Shown here piece after piece: positions 17,609 through 26,169 of a DNA stretch of 64,000 nt. Each line of letters opens with the position of its first letter. Within the stretch, counting starts at the first letter, position 1. Made by a program: the position numbers and the translations under genes. Source of the stretch: an uncultured Methanoregula sp. Lineage in GTDB: Archaea; Halobacteriota; Methanomicrobia; Methanomicrobiales; Methanospirillaceae. The DNA lies in the NCBI RefSeq assembly GCF_963678795.1, contig NZ_OY787453.1, positions 1,919,795 through 1,983,794 of the forward strand. The letters are read 5' to 3'. Under the pieces are notes generated by a model. That model saw nothing but the letters and a program-made list of their open reading frames with translations. It did not search any database and was not told the origin of the DNA.

Positions 17609-17681
17609 CCCCCCCTGCATGAAAAAACCGGTGGGGGGGTGACCCCCCTCCATGATCAAAGTGACCGGGGGGCAGAGGGGG
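17609..17681. repeat. G/C-run repeat, copy 2
   Basis: This matches copy 1 (17385-17455) almost base for base, with small changes in the lengths of the G and C runs. The palindromic centre is preserved. Confidence 0.8.
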
Positions 17682-17748
17682 ATCCAACTCTGCATTTTGC
17701 GAACGGATTACACCGGCAGGTGCAGGCGAGTGGGGTGAAGAGAAGGGG

Positions 17749-17797
17749 GCTGCCCCCATTTATAATTAAAGTGGGATGGGGGTCAGGGGGGTCTCTA
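17749..17797. repeat. G/C-run repeat, diverged partial copy
   Basis: GGCTGCCCCCATTTATAATTAAAGTGGG followed by two G-runs resembles the right half of the copies at 17385 and 17609 (CCATGATCAAAGTGACC plus G-runs), with several substitutions. The left half is missing. Confidence 0.45.
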
Positions 17798-17934
17798 AAG
17801 CCGGGATGATGTGGAGCACCCGGATATGCCTTTGATAAAGGTAAAAAAGAGAGAATCTCATAAAAAACAACTCGGAACAAGATGCTTTCCTGAACGTGTG
17901 ATAACAATCGGTACGGACAATGAGAAAAAGAAGA

Positions 17935-18402
17935 TCAGATGGGGGAAACGAGGGTTGGATCGAGTTCATGCGCTTTGTTATACGCAGCTTTTGCTTCCTC
18001 GGTCCGATTGAGATTTTTGAGGGCATTGCCCTTGTTGAAGTACGCTATCGAGAAGGTGGTTGTCAGGTTCTCGTGCGATGAGAGCGCGGCATCAGCAGCA
18101 GTTATTGCATCCGCGTTCCTTCCGAGCATGACCAGGATCCCGGCACGGTTTGACTGGATAATGGGAATAAGCTGGGAAGAATTGAGTGCCAGTGCATCAT
18201 CGGCAGCTTTGAGAGCTTCGGTATATTTTCCATCATTTGCAAGATCCACGCTCTTGGTATACAATGCCCCGGCCTGCTGGAAGTTCACAGACGGGTCCGC
18301 AGAAGGATTTGCGGACGGTACGGGCACGGCCACAAGAATGACAAGGGCAATGATCAGAACCGCAATAAGGGCTCCGGCAATCAGATAGACATTTGATTTC
18401 AT
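17935..18402 (-). CDS. Membrane-anchored TPR protein
   Basis: The 155-residue protein has an N-terminal transmembrane segment (about 6-28, LIAGALIAVLIIALVILVAV) followed by a short polar linker. Three tetratricopeptide-like repeats then span about 42-150, with typical pairs such as A-x-x-L-Y-x-K-S-V-D-L-A and GNALKNLNRTEEAKAAYNKA. The TPRs would face outside if the segment is an uncleaved signal anchor. TPR proteins scaffold protein complexes; no partner can be inferred. A direct repeat sits in its promoter. Confidence 0.8.
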   Translation of the reverse strand: MKSNVYLIAGALIAVLIIALVILVAVPVPSANPSADPSVNFQQAGALYTKSVDLANDGKYTEALKAADDALALNSSQLIPIIQSNRAGILVMLGRNADAITAADAALSSHENLTTTFSIAYFNKGNALKNLNRTEEAKAAYNKAHELDPTLVSPI

Positions 18403-18403
18403 T

Positions 18404-18430
18404 GTATACTCACTGTTATAGTGTACTCAC
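18404..18430 (-). promoter_or_regulatory. Direct repeat in the core promoter of the TPR gene
   Basis: GTGAGTACAC (18430-18421) and GTGAGTATAC (18413-18404) on the minus strand are a 10-base direct repeat with one mismatch, 17 bases apart. They lie between a TATA-like TTTTAATAG (about 18444-18435) and the ATG at 18402, covering the probable transcription start. A regulator site is possible. Confidence 0.35.
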
Positions 18431-18456
18431 CGGGTCTATTAAAACGGGGGGTGGGA

Positions 18457-19497
18457 TCAGGCTTGTTTCCTGATGATGAAGATGCCTGCTATGACAAGAC
18501 CGGCAATCCCGAGCCATTCCGGTATGGGCGAATATGTTGTCTTTTTTGGAACAGGAGTTGAAGTGGGAAGTGTGGGAAGAGAGGTTCCTGATTCAGTAGG
18601 TTGCTGTGTTGAAACCTGTGTCGACAAGGTTACGGCAGTCGTTACTGGGGGTTCTGTCACGGTCGCGACAAAAGGTTGCTTCTCAAAGGCCACGAGAGCC
18701 GTCTTTGTTGTCTTCCCCTCACGTTCTGCAGCTGATCGTGTGACATAGTCATCCTGCATATGGTTGAGGTTCTGGCTTACGACAAAAGAGTACGTCCCAT
18801 CAGGGTAAACGGTAGTTCCCTGCAGATCGCGGGCGTTATGATCCCATTCACCACCATCTCTCCAGTAATATGGTGAGTCGGTGAAATATGGTTTGCTGTC
18901 AAAGGAGAGGATTTGTGTTCCCGGTTTTCCCATAGTTCCTGTGTAGATACCCGGAACTGGTAATTCGTTTGGATTAATTAGTTTGACTGTAAAAGGGGTA
19001 TCATCAAGATTCCGGTTAGGCCGGTTTTTTAACACAAGTGCCTTGTAAAGGTTGGTGTCTATCCGGTACGTGATGTTCGTTGCCTTCGGAATGGATTTGC
19101 CGGTTACATCTACATTATGATCAAGGTCCCAGACTTTGATATCGAGCTGTGGCTCCTCCACAACGAATACAGGATAGTAGGGAGCCAGATCAGTACAATA
19201 CCACGTGCCGGTATAGCCACCATAAAAATCACGGGTAAAGTTATAGTTATAGATAAGAGTTGTAACGGTATTGATCGGATAGATCTGGGTGCTTTTGGCA
19301 GGAGTGGCAGAATTGATATCTGCACCGCTGTTATACCATGAGATCGTATGACAACCGTTCAGTGCGGCAGAGATGTCGACATCCGCCTCCCCGATAAATA
19401 CAGGTGAGTTGGCAGAGATCTTGTTCAGGCTTGCCGAGACAGGAGAAACGATGAGGAACAACACGACAAAAACGGTTAAAATATATGGTATTTGCAT
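18457..19497 (-). CDS. DUF3821 cell-surface protein
   Basis: From the ATG at 19497 the protein (346 residues) begins with a good signal peptide (core ILTVFVVLFLIV, cleavage near SPVSA). The DUF3821 domain typical of Methanomicrobiales surface proteins follows: NKISANSPVFIGEADVDIS and an ISWYNSGADINS segment. A Thr/Pro-rich stalk and one C-terminal transmembrane segment (EWLGIAGLVIAGIFII) end it. A GTG at 19587 would add 30 residues including a second hydrophobic stretch; I prefer the shorter form because it gives a normal signal peptide, though no ribosome binding site decides it. It is probably displayed on the outer face, function unknown. Confidence 0.78.
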   Translation of the reverse strand: MQIPYILTVFVVLFLIVSPVSASLNKISANSPVFIGEADVDISAALNGCHTISWYNSGADINSATPAKSTQIYPINTVTTLIYNYNFTRDFYGGYTGTWYCTDLAPYYPVFVVEEPQLDIKVWDLDHNVDVTGKSIPKATNITYRIDTNLYKALVLKNRPNRNLDDTPFTVKLINPNELPVPGIYTGTMGKPGTQILSFDSKPYFTDSPYYWRDGGEWDHNARDLQGTTVYPDGTYSFVVSQNLNHMQDDYVTRSAAEREGKTTKTALVAFEKQPFVATVTEPPVTTAVTLSTQVSTQQPTESGTSLPTLPTSTPVPKKTTYSPIPEWLGIAGLVIAGIFIIRKQA

Positions 19498-19644
19498 GAA
19501 AAGTAATTTCAAAGCCCACGTGATAAACATTATGACAGCCATCACGAAGAGTGAATTATTTTTTACCTCTTTGCGAAGTGCATACACTCACGACGCATAC
19601 CGATGGAATAAGTAACAGGACAGGATACTGCATGGAGAACTGCC

Positions 19645-20613
19645 ATGGATGAAAGCCACACCATCTGGATCGAGAAATACCGCCCGTCCCGGCTTGCCGA
19701 TATTGTAGGACAGGATGAGATCGTTGAGCGGTTGTCATCCTATGTGAAGAGCGGGAATCTTCCTCACCTCCTTTTTACGGGTAATGCTGGTGTCGGAAAA
19801 ACAACGGCAGCGGTAACCCTTGCCCGGGAATTCTTTCCCGATAACTGGCAGAGGAACTTTCGGGAGATGAATGCTTCGGATGAGCGGGGCATAGATGTTG
19901 TACGGAACCAGATCAAGGAGTTCGCCCGGACAGGGCGGGAAGGAGGTGCGCCATTCAAGATCCTCTTCCTCGATGAGGCAGATGCCCTCACTACCGATGC
20001 ACAGGCCGCCCTGCGCCGGACCATGGAGAGTTATGCGCAGACCTGCCGGTTCATCCTTTCCTGTAATTATTCCTCGAAAATTATCGATCCGATCCAGAGC
20101 CGGTGTGCGATTTACCGGTTCAAGCCGCTTGCTCCGGAGGCCGTGAAGGAGGAAGTGCGCCGGATCGCCGGCCGCGAAGGGCTGACAATTACCGAGAGCG
20201 CCATGGATGCCATCGTATATATTGCTCAGGGGGATATGCGCAAGGCAATCAATGCGGTCCAGGGAGGTGCGATCATCAGTCCCACAATCGACGAGAAGAT
20301 GATCTATTCGATCACCTCGACAGCCCGTCCGGACGAGATCGATGATCTTATCGGCCTTTCCCTGGGAGGGGATTTCGATGCCGCCGAATCACTTCTCGCC
20401 CAACTCCTCCATGAGCGGGGTATTGCCCCAAACGAACTGATAAACCAGTGTTACCGGGCACTCATTAAAAAAGACCTCAACCGCGGGCTCAAAGTTCAGC
20501 TGATCGATCATCTCGGAGAAGCAGATTTCCGCCTGTCTGAAGGGGCCAGCAGCGATATCCAGATGGAGGCTCTCATTGCACGGTTTGTCCTTGCAGCCCA
20601 AAGGATGCGGTGA
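19645..20613 (+). CDS. rfcS: Replication factor C small subunit
   Basis: This 322-residue AAA+ clamp-loader subunit loads the PCNA ring at primer ends. It has Walker A GNAGVGKT near residue 46, Walker [10 protein letters not shown] near 108, the SRC motif ([10 protein letters not shown], arginine finger) near 152, and a three-domain length normal for RfcS. The next gene, ten bases on, is mcm, so clamp loader and replicative helicase form a replication operon. A second, diverged RFC-like ATPase is encoded about 9 kb downstream. Confidence 0.96.
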   Translation: MDESHTIWIEKYRPSRLADIVGQDEIVERLSSYVKSGNLPHLLFTGNAGVGKTTAAVTLAREFFPDNWQRNFREMNASDERGIDVVRNQIKEFARTGREGGAPFKILFLDEADALTTDAQAALRRTMESYAQTCRFILSCNYSSKIIDPIQSRCAIYRFKPLAPEAVKEEVRRIAGREGLTITESAMDAIVYIAQGDMRKAINAVQGGAIISPTIDEKMIYSITSTARPDEIDDLIGLSLGGDFDAAESLLAQLLHERGIAPNELINQCYRALIKKDLNRGLKVQLIDHLGEADFRLSEGASSDIQMEALIARFVLAAQRMR

Positions 20614-20622
20614 TGCAGGACC

Positions 20623-22734
20623 ATGGATACTGCACCTGATCTTCATGAATCTGATAAAACCGGGGACTGGAGCCGGCTTCTCAAACAGAAGTACAAAAAG
20701 CAACTCGGGGAGATATCACGGGAATATCCCCACAAGAGATCTCTTATTATCGATTACCGGGAGATCGAGAAGTTCGGGAAAGTCGGGATTGGGCTTGCAG
20801 ACGAGCTCCTTGAAAATCCAGGCAAGGTTATCGAGGACGTCTGGGAAGCTGTCAAGGCCAACCAGCTCATAAGGACAAAAGATGCGAAGGAACCCAAAGG
20901 GGTCAATATCCGGTTCACCAACCTGCCGAAAAAAACAGCGATCCGCGATATCCGTTCCGAAGATATCAATACATTTATTTCCGTTGATGGTATCCTCCGG
21001 AAAACCACAGAGGTCCGGCCCCGTATTGTAGAGGCGGTATTTCGTTGTCCTGCGGGCCATTTCACCAAAAAAGAGCAGAAATACGGGAAATTCATCGAGC
21101 CGGACGGGTGTGCTACTGAAGGATGCACGTTTAAAAAGATCGAACTCTTACCCAAGCGTTCGAAGTTTGTCGATTCCCAGAAACTCAGGATTCAGGAATC
21201 ACCCGAAGGTCTGCGGGGAGGTGAACAGCCGCAGACCCTTGATGTCGATGTCACTGACGATCTCTCGGGTACAGTTTCACCTGGAGACCGGGTCATCATC
21301 AATGGCATTCTCCGGTCCATGCAGCGGGTAATCAAAGGCGAGAAGAGCACCGTCTTTGATATCTTCCTTGAATGTAATTCCATCGAGATCGCGGAGAAGG
21401 AGTTCGAAGAGGTCGAGATCGATGAGAAAGCTGAAGATGAAATACATAACCTCAGCAAGGATCCGATGATCTACCGGATGATCACTCATTCAATTGCACC
21501 GACGATTTACGGAGGAGAAGATGTCAAACAGGCAATCGCCCTGCAGCTCTTCGGGGGTATTGCAAAAGAGATGCCTGACGGCAGCCGCCTCCGGGGAGAT
21601 ATCCATGTCCTGCTCATCGGCGACCCGGGTATTGCCAAAAGTCAGCTCCTGCGGTACGTGGTGAAACTTTCACCCAGGGCAATCTATACGAGCGGCCAGT
21701 CCTCCACTGCAGCGGGTCTCACGGCAACTGCAGTGAAAGATGAATTCGGGGAAGGCCGCTGGACACTTGAAGCAGGCGCGCTCGTACTTGCCGACATGGG
21801 TGTCGCAGCAGTCGATGAGATGGATAAGATGGAGAAGGGGGATCGTTCTGCCCTTCACGAGGCCATGGAACAGCAGTCGATAAGCGTAGCAAAGGCAGGG
21901 ATCACTGCTACCCTCAAGTCGCGGTGTGCGCTTCTCGGTGCGGCAAACCCGAAGTATGGCAGGTTTGACATGTTCGGGGATATCTCGGACCAGATCAATA
22001 TGCCCCCGTCACTTCTCTCCCGTTTCGACCTCATCTTCATCATGACCGACCAGCCGGAACAGAAGAGGGATCTTGCCATAGCCGAACACATCCTCAAGGC
22101 CCACAGTACCGGCGAACTGATAGCGCAACACAAGAAAACCCCCATTGACGGGGTAACTGACGAATACATTGCGCAGCAGCTCAAACCCGTTATGCCGGAT
22201 ATTGATCCGGCCCTGTTCCGCAAATACGTCGCATATGCCAAACGGTCATGTTTCCCGATCCTTTCCGCCGAGGCAAAGGAAGCAATCGTGAACTACTACC
22301 TCAAACTCCGGGGAATTGCCGAACCCAATAAGCCCGTTCCCGTTACAGCCCGGCAGCTCGAGGCACTCGTGCGACTGGCAGAGGCCAGTGCCCGGATCCG
22401 CCTTTCCAACGCGATTGATCTCAGCGATGCCGAACGGGTCATCCACATCGTGGACGCATGCCTGCGCCAGATCGCGTACGATGCCAAGACCGGGACCTTC
22501 GATATCGACAAGGTCGTTACCGGCATCTCCAAGGAGAAGCGCGATATCGTCCGGGTCATAAAAGATGCCATCCGTGACATCGGCGGGGAAAGCCGGCGGG
22601 CCGGTATCGACCAGGTTATCGAAGCGGTGAGCTCCAAGGGTTTTGCGCGGGACAAAGTAAAGGAAGGTATCGACATGCTGCTCCGGCATGGCGAGGCCAT
22701 GGAACCGAAATCCGGTATCATCCAATTGATCTGA
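20623..22734 (+). CDS. mcm: Replicative DNA helicase MCM
   Basis: The 703-residue protein is the archaeal MCM helicase that unwinds DNA at the fork as a hexamer. The N-terminal domain carries a zinc-binding motif beginning FRCPAGH near residue 141 and ending CATEGC. The AAA+ core has Walker A GDPGIAKSQ near 332, Walker B VAAVDEMDKM, sensor 1 (GAANPKYGRF) and arginine finger LLSRFDLIF. The C-terminal winged helix ends IIQLI. No intein is present. It follows rfcS by nine bases and precedes mptD by 13. Confidence 0.97.
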   Translation: MDTAPDLHESDKTGDWSRLLKQKYKKQLGEISREYPHKRSLIIDYREIEKFGKVGIGLADELLENPGKVIEDVWEAVKANQLIRTKDAKEPKGVNIRFTNLPKKTAIRDIRSEDINTFISVDGILRKTTEVRPRIVEAVFRCPAGHFTKKEQKYGKFIEPDGCATEGCTFKKIELLPKRSKFVDSQKLRIQESPEGLRGGEQPQTLDVDVTDDLSGTVSPGDRVIINGILRSMQRVIKGEKSTVFDIFLECNSIEIAEKEFEEVEIDEKAEDEIHNLSKDPMIYRMITHSIAPTIYGGEDVKQAIALQLFGGIAKEMPDGSRLRGDIHVLLIGDPGIAKSQLLRYVVKLSPRAIYTSGQSSTAAGLTATAVKDEFGEGRWTLEAGALVLADMGVAAVDEMDKMEKGDRSALHEAMEQQSISVAKAGITATLKSRCALLGAANPKYGRFDMFGDISDQINMPPSLLSRFDLIFIMTDQPEQKRDLAIAEHILKAHSTGELIAQHKKTPIDGVTDEYIAQQLKPVMPDIDPALFRKYVAYAKRSCFPILSAEAKEAIVNYYLKLRGIAEPNKPVPVTARQLEALVRLAEASARIRLSNAIDLSDAERVIHIVDACLRQIAYDAKTGTFDIDKVVTGISKEKRDIVRVIKDAIRDIGGESRRAGIDQVIEAVSSKGFARDKVKEGIDMLLRHGEAMEPKSGIIQLI

Positions 22735-22747
22735 ATGGGAGAACATC

Positions 22748-23101
22748 ATGCTGACAGACCGGGAAACTGCCATATTTGAAGCGGGGATTAAACTGGGTGC
22801 GCTCTACCACCAATGGGTAGGCACGCCGATTTCACGGAGATCCGCTGCAAGTGTTGAGACCGCAATAGAACAGGCTGTCATCCTTCAGCCGTTCGTGGAA
22901 GAGATAACCGTCCGGCTGAACCGGGACCTGATGAAGGAGAATACCTTCGGGTACAGCGAACTGTCAGGCCTTATGTTTGATGTGGAGATCATCACCCGGG
23001 TCAGGTATTCCTATTGCCATGCCCGGCTGAACCCCTGTGAGGGGTATCCGCTCATGAAAGTCGTGGAGTGCCATGAAATCCCTGAAATTTCCCGTAACTG
23101 A
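22748..23101 (+). CDS. mptD: Archaeal dihydroneopterin aldolase MptD-like
   Basis: The 117-residue protein fits the small archaeal dihydroneopterin aldolase family (DUF381): an N-terminal EAGIKLGALYHQWVGTP segment, and a C-terminal part with YSELSGLMFDVEI and a YSYCHARLNPCEGYPLM segment. The enzyme converts 7,8-dihydroneopterin derivatives to 6-hydroxymethyl-dihydropterin in tetrahydromethanopterin synthesis, the C1 carrier of methanogenesis. Its 3' end overlaps the next gene by 29 bases, implying translational coupling. Confidence 0.82.
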   Translation: MLTDRETAIFEAGIKLGALYHQWVGTPISRRSAASVETAIEQAVILQPFVEEITVRLNRDLMKENTFGYSELSGLMFDVEIITRVRYSYCHARLNPCEGYPLMKVVECHEIPEISRN

Positions 23102-23903
23102 CGACCATATCCACATCGATCCGGTCAACGGGAGGGGTATTGAGGCGGCAAAGGATTTTTTCCGGGCCGGCGGGACCCATATGTTCCTTGTTTCAAAACC
23201 ATCCTGGTCACTCTCCGTTCATCCGGATACCGGTCCCGATTATGCCCGGGTCTTTGATGAGACCCTCCGTGTTGCAGGACTGGTTTCTGAGACCGGGGTC
23301 GTGGTCTTTCCCGTTCTGGGGGTTCATCCGGCCGAGATTACCCGTCTTACTGAGCGAATGACCCTGGACAAGGCCGTGGATGTCATGAAAGGCGGCCTTG
23401 ACTGTGCTGCCCGGTATATCCGGGAAGGAAAAGCCGTTGCCCTCAAGAGCGGAAGACCACATTACGAGGTCGCACCTGAAATTCTTGCAGCATCGAACCA
23501 GGTTCTGATGCATGCGCTCAGGCTTGCCGCGGAATGCGGGTGCGCACTCCAGATCCATGCTGAGACCGGCCCATGCGTGGATATCATCAGGATGGCAGAG
23601 AATGCCCACATCCCTGTTGAGCGGGTTGTGAAGCATTACGGATCCCCCGAAACACCCCTTCACCCGTCACTCATTGCAAAACACGAGGCAATAGAGCAGC
23701 TGGTCAGGGAGCGGCGCCGGTTTACGATGGAGAGCGACTATATGGACGAGAACTCGCGCCCGGGTGCCGTGATAGGGCCCAAATCCGTTCCCCGGTATAC
23801 CAATCAGCTCCTTTCCCAGGGAAAAATGACGGAGGAAGATTGTTTTTTCATCCATGCCGAAACCGTCGAAAAAGTGTATGGCGTTACTATTCATCTGGCC
23901 TGA
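23073..23903 (+). CDS. TatD-family metal-dependent hydrolase
   Basis: The 276-residue protein is a TIM-barrel amidohydrolase-like enzyme. The metal-binding D-x-H-x-H motif is TDDHIHID near residue 9, followed by GVHPAE near 88 and LQIHAETG near 160; a later aspartate in SDYMDEN fits the last ligand. It matches the archaeal TatD-related group (COG1099 type), whose substrates are unknown; bacterial TatD is a nuclease. GTGGAG precedes the ATG, which lies inside mptD. It is not a known step of pterin synthesis, so the link to mptD may only be transcriptional. Confidence 0.8.
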   Translation: MKSLKFPVTDDHIHIDPVNGRGIEAAKDFFRAGGTHMFLVSKPSWSLSVHPDTGPDYARVFDETLRVAGLVSETGVVVFPVLGVHPAEITRLTERMTLDKAVDVMKGGLDCAARYIREGKAVALKSGRPHYEVAPEILAASNQVLMHALRLAAECGCALQIHAETGPCVDIIRMAENAHIPVERVVKHYGSPETPLHPSLIAKHEAIEQLVRERRRFTMESDYMDENSRPGAVIGPKSVPRYTNQLLSQGKMTEEDCFFIHAETVEKVYGVTIHLA

Positions 23904-23949
23904 CCGGCCCGGCTCACCTTTTTTATCCCGCCCCGCCAATGAGTAATCA

Positions 23950-24237
23950 ATGTTTCTGAAGGTTCATCGTTCACCGGGAACGGGAGATGTCGTGGCGGTG
24001 TGTGATCGCGAACTTATCAACACCACGATCCGGCACAAAGAACTCACCATACCCATCACCGAAGCCTTCTATGGGTGTTGCCCTGCAACAGAGAACGAAG
24101 TCAGGGATGCATTAAGAAAAGCCGGAAGCATCAATCTCATGGGAGAGCGGTGTGTGAGTCTTGCCATCGGGATGGGACTCCTCACGCGATCCGGCTGTAT
24201 TATGATCGGGACCGTGCCTCACGCACAGATTTACTAG
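23950..24237 (+). CDS. DUF424 protein
   Basis: The 95-residue protein matches DUF424 (COG2412), a small archaeal family. Signatures are MFLKVHRSPGTGDVVAVCD at the start, EAFYGCCPAT in the middle, SINLMGERCVSLAIGMGL, and the conserved ending VPHAQIY. The function is unknown. It precedes nmd3 by three bases, an arrangement seen in other Euryarchaea and consistent with a role in ribosome biogenesis or translation. Confidence 0.85.
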   Translation: MFLKVHRSPGTGDVVAVCDRELINTTIRHKELTIPITEAFYGCCPATENEVRDALRKAGSINLMGERCVSLAIGMGLLTRSGCIMIGTVPHAQIY

Positions 24238-24240
24238 ACT

Positions 24241-25287
24241 ATGAATGCTACAATTAAAGACAATTTCTGCCCGAAATGCGGGAAACCGACCCAGAACCCG
24301 GGCCTCTGCACGGACTGTAAGATCGGCAGTACTCCCTGGTTTACCTGCGACCACCGGGTACAGAACACCCAGTGCCCCAGCTGCGGAGCAACAAAGCAGG
24401 TGAATACCTGGACAGATTCCACCCTGGAGCGCTCTGAAATCGGGTCGGAACTGGCCAGGACGGCAGTCCATTTTCACCCGGAAGTCAAGAAACCCACCAT
24501 TGATGTAACCATTGTGGATATCAGTATCAACCGGTCACGGGCAAATCTCACGCTCCACGGGACACTGTATAAACAACCGGTTGAGGGTACCTGTTCAACG
24601 GAAATACTCTGGCACAAGGAACAATGCGACCGGTGCAACCGTATCAGCGGGAGCTACTATGAAGGCGTTATCCAGGTCAGGGCAGACGGAAGACTTCCAA
24701 GCACCTTCGAACTCCAGATGTCTGCATCGATTGCCCAGCAGATCGAAGATACACTGCAGTCCGGCGGGGAGCGCCTCTCGTTCATCTCCGATATGAACGA
24801 GACCCGGGATGGCATCGATATTATCATCGGATCGCAGCATATCGGAACGAAGATCTCACAGGGAATCATTTCCCAGCTGGGTGGCCGGTATACCACGCAT
24901 CCCAAACTGGTCGGTGAGAAGAACGGCCGCCAGCTCTTCCGGATAACGTACTCGGTCCGGCTCCCCCGGTTTCAGAAACATGACGTTGTGGCTGTGAAAA
25001 ACCGGTATTACGAGATCGAACGGGTCGAATCGCATCATATCAGGACATTCGACCTTGCAGAAGGGTCTTCCCGGTCCGTGAGGGATGATGATGTCGAGCG
25101 TATCATCGGCAATGCCCGGAGTTCAGAATCTGCTCTTGTGGCATTTGCCGAGAGCACAACGATAGGCATTATGGACCCGGTCAGCTGCCAGACGCATGAG
25201 TACCGGAGACCGGCATGGCTGGAAGTCAAAGCAGGGGATCATGTTGGGATCCTGCGGGACGGGGACACGCTGGTCATGGTCAGGTAA
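24241..25287 (+). CDS. nmd3: NMD3-family ribosomal protein
   Basis: The 348-residue protein is the archaeal NMD3 homologue. The N-terminus carries paired zinc-binding cysteine motifs (FCPKCGK, LCTDCK, CDHRV/CPSCGATK and a later CDRCNRIS). OB-like and SH3-like domains follow, with the family's IGTKISQGIISQLGG segment. In eukaryotes NMD3 exports the large ribosomal subunit. In archaea it probably acts in late 50S assembly. It sits between DUF424 and taw2 with gaps of only three bases, so these genes are co-transcribed. Confidence 0.92.
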   Translation: MNATIKDNFCPKCGKPTQNPGLCTDCKIGSTPWFTCDHRVQNTQCPSCGATKQVNTWTDSTLERSEIGSELARTAVHFHPEVKKPTIDVTIVDISINRSRANLTLHGTLYKQPVEGTCSTEILWHKEQCDRCNRISGSYYEGVIQVRADGRLPSTFELQMSASIAQQIEDTLQSGGERLSFISDMNETRDGIDIIIGSQHIGTKISQGIISQLGGRYTTHPKLVGEKNGRQLFRITYSVRLPRFQKHDVVAVKNRYYEIERVESHHIRTFDLAEGSSRSVRDDDVERIIGNARSSESALVAFAESTTIGIMDPVSCQTHEYRRPAWLEVKAGDHVGILRDGDTLVMVR

Positions 25288-25290
25288 CAA

Positions 25291-26169
25291 ATGCGGGTAA
25301 GGCAGGTACCAAAACATATCCTGGGCGAGATCAGAAATGAGTACTGGGTGGACAGGACACGACGCCCTTGCATTGAAGATGAGATCGCTTGGGTACCTGT
25401 GAAAGAGGGAGAACCATTCGATAGGGACATTCCCCCTCCTTCCCGCTACCAGGGACGCGGGTATTACATGATCGGTGACATCGCGGTTATTCATGGTACG
25501 AGACCCGGGCCTGAAGAGATCAAAGAGATCGTTTCATTCCGTCATCCTCGGGGTGTGCTCTGGATCGAGGCGCTCCACGATGTTACGCGGACACCGCATG
25601 CCCACCTTCTCTGGGGGGAGGGAGGGGAAGTATCCCACAGGGAGAGCGGGTATACCTACATTCTTGATCCCACCCGGGTGATGTTTGCGCAGGGAAACCG
25701 CGAGGAAAAGATGCGGATGGCTTCCCTGATCCGGGAGAGTGGATCTGAAGTACGGGTAGCAGATATGTTTGCCGGGATCGGTTACTTCACTATCCCCATG
25801 GCCGGGACAGGGGCTTATGTCCATGCAATGGAGATAAATCCGGTATCCTATGATTACCTCCAAAAAAATATTCTTGAGAACCGACTATCTGACCGGATCC
25901 AGCCCTCCCTTGGGGATTGCCGCGAACTTCTCAAAGGAACATACGACCGGATCGTCATGGGTCATTTTGATGCAATAGAGATGCTTCCATCCATCATTCC
26001 ACATGTATCAGGAGGCAGTATCATTCATATCCACAGTGTGGGTTCTGTTGAAGACCGGATTCGTACAATTATGGAAGGAGCAGGTTTTTCTGTCTCCATC
26101 AATGTACATAAAGTCAAGAAGTACCGGCCGCATGCGTGGCATGTTGTGCAGGATGTGACGATAAAATGA
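25291..26169 (+). CDS. taw2: tRNA(Phe) wybutosine aminocarboxypropyltransferase Taw2
   Basis: The 292-residue protein is a class I SAM-dependent enzyme of the Trm5/TYW2 group. The SAM-binding motif is VADMFAGIGYFTIPMA near residue 150, the acidic ribose-binding loop is AMEINP, and the segment DRIVMGHFD replaces the NPP(Y) motif of Trm5 methylases, which favours Taw2. That enzyme transfers the 3-amino-3-carboxypropyl group from SAM to the tricyclic base at position 37 of tRNA(Phe). It overlaps coaBC by four bases. Confidence 0.82.
   Translation: MRVRQVPKHILGEIRNEYWVDRTRRPCIEDEIAWVPVKEGEPFDRDIPPPSRYQGRGYYMIGDIAVIHGTRPGPEEIKEIVSFRHPRGVLWIEALHDVTRTPHAHLLWGEGGEVSHRESGYTYILDPTRVMFAQGNREEKMRMASLIRESGSEVRVADMFAGIGYFTIPMAGTGAYVHAMEINPVSYDYLQKNILENRLSDRIQPSLGDCRELLKGTYDRIVMGHFDAIEMLPSIIPHVSGGSIIHIHSVGSVEDRIRTIMEGAGFSVSINVHKVKKYRPHAWHVVQDVTIK

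Larger units (their letters stand above)
17172..17934. other. Gene-free, repeat-filled intergenic region
   Basis: These 763 bases contain no credible gene. They hold two copies of a 29-base repeat (period 61), two long copies and one diverged partial copy of a G/C-run repeat, and short open frames that only exist because of the repeats. Runs of six to eight G or C are frequent. The region lies between the RPA-associated operon and a TPR gene, both read leftward. Confidence 0.75.

Noticed and set aside
17305..17622. Small proteins encoded in the repeat region.
   Set aside because: The frames consist of translated G- and C-runs (poly-Gly, poly-Pro) and appear on both strands, with no start signals.
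17287..17797. A CRISPR array.
   Set aside because: Repeats are few, of different types, unevenly spaced and separated by non-spacer-like sequence; no cas gene is present.
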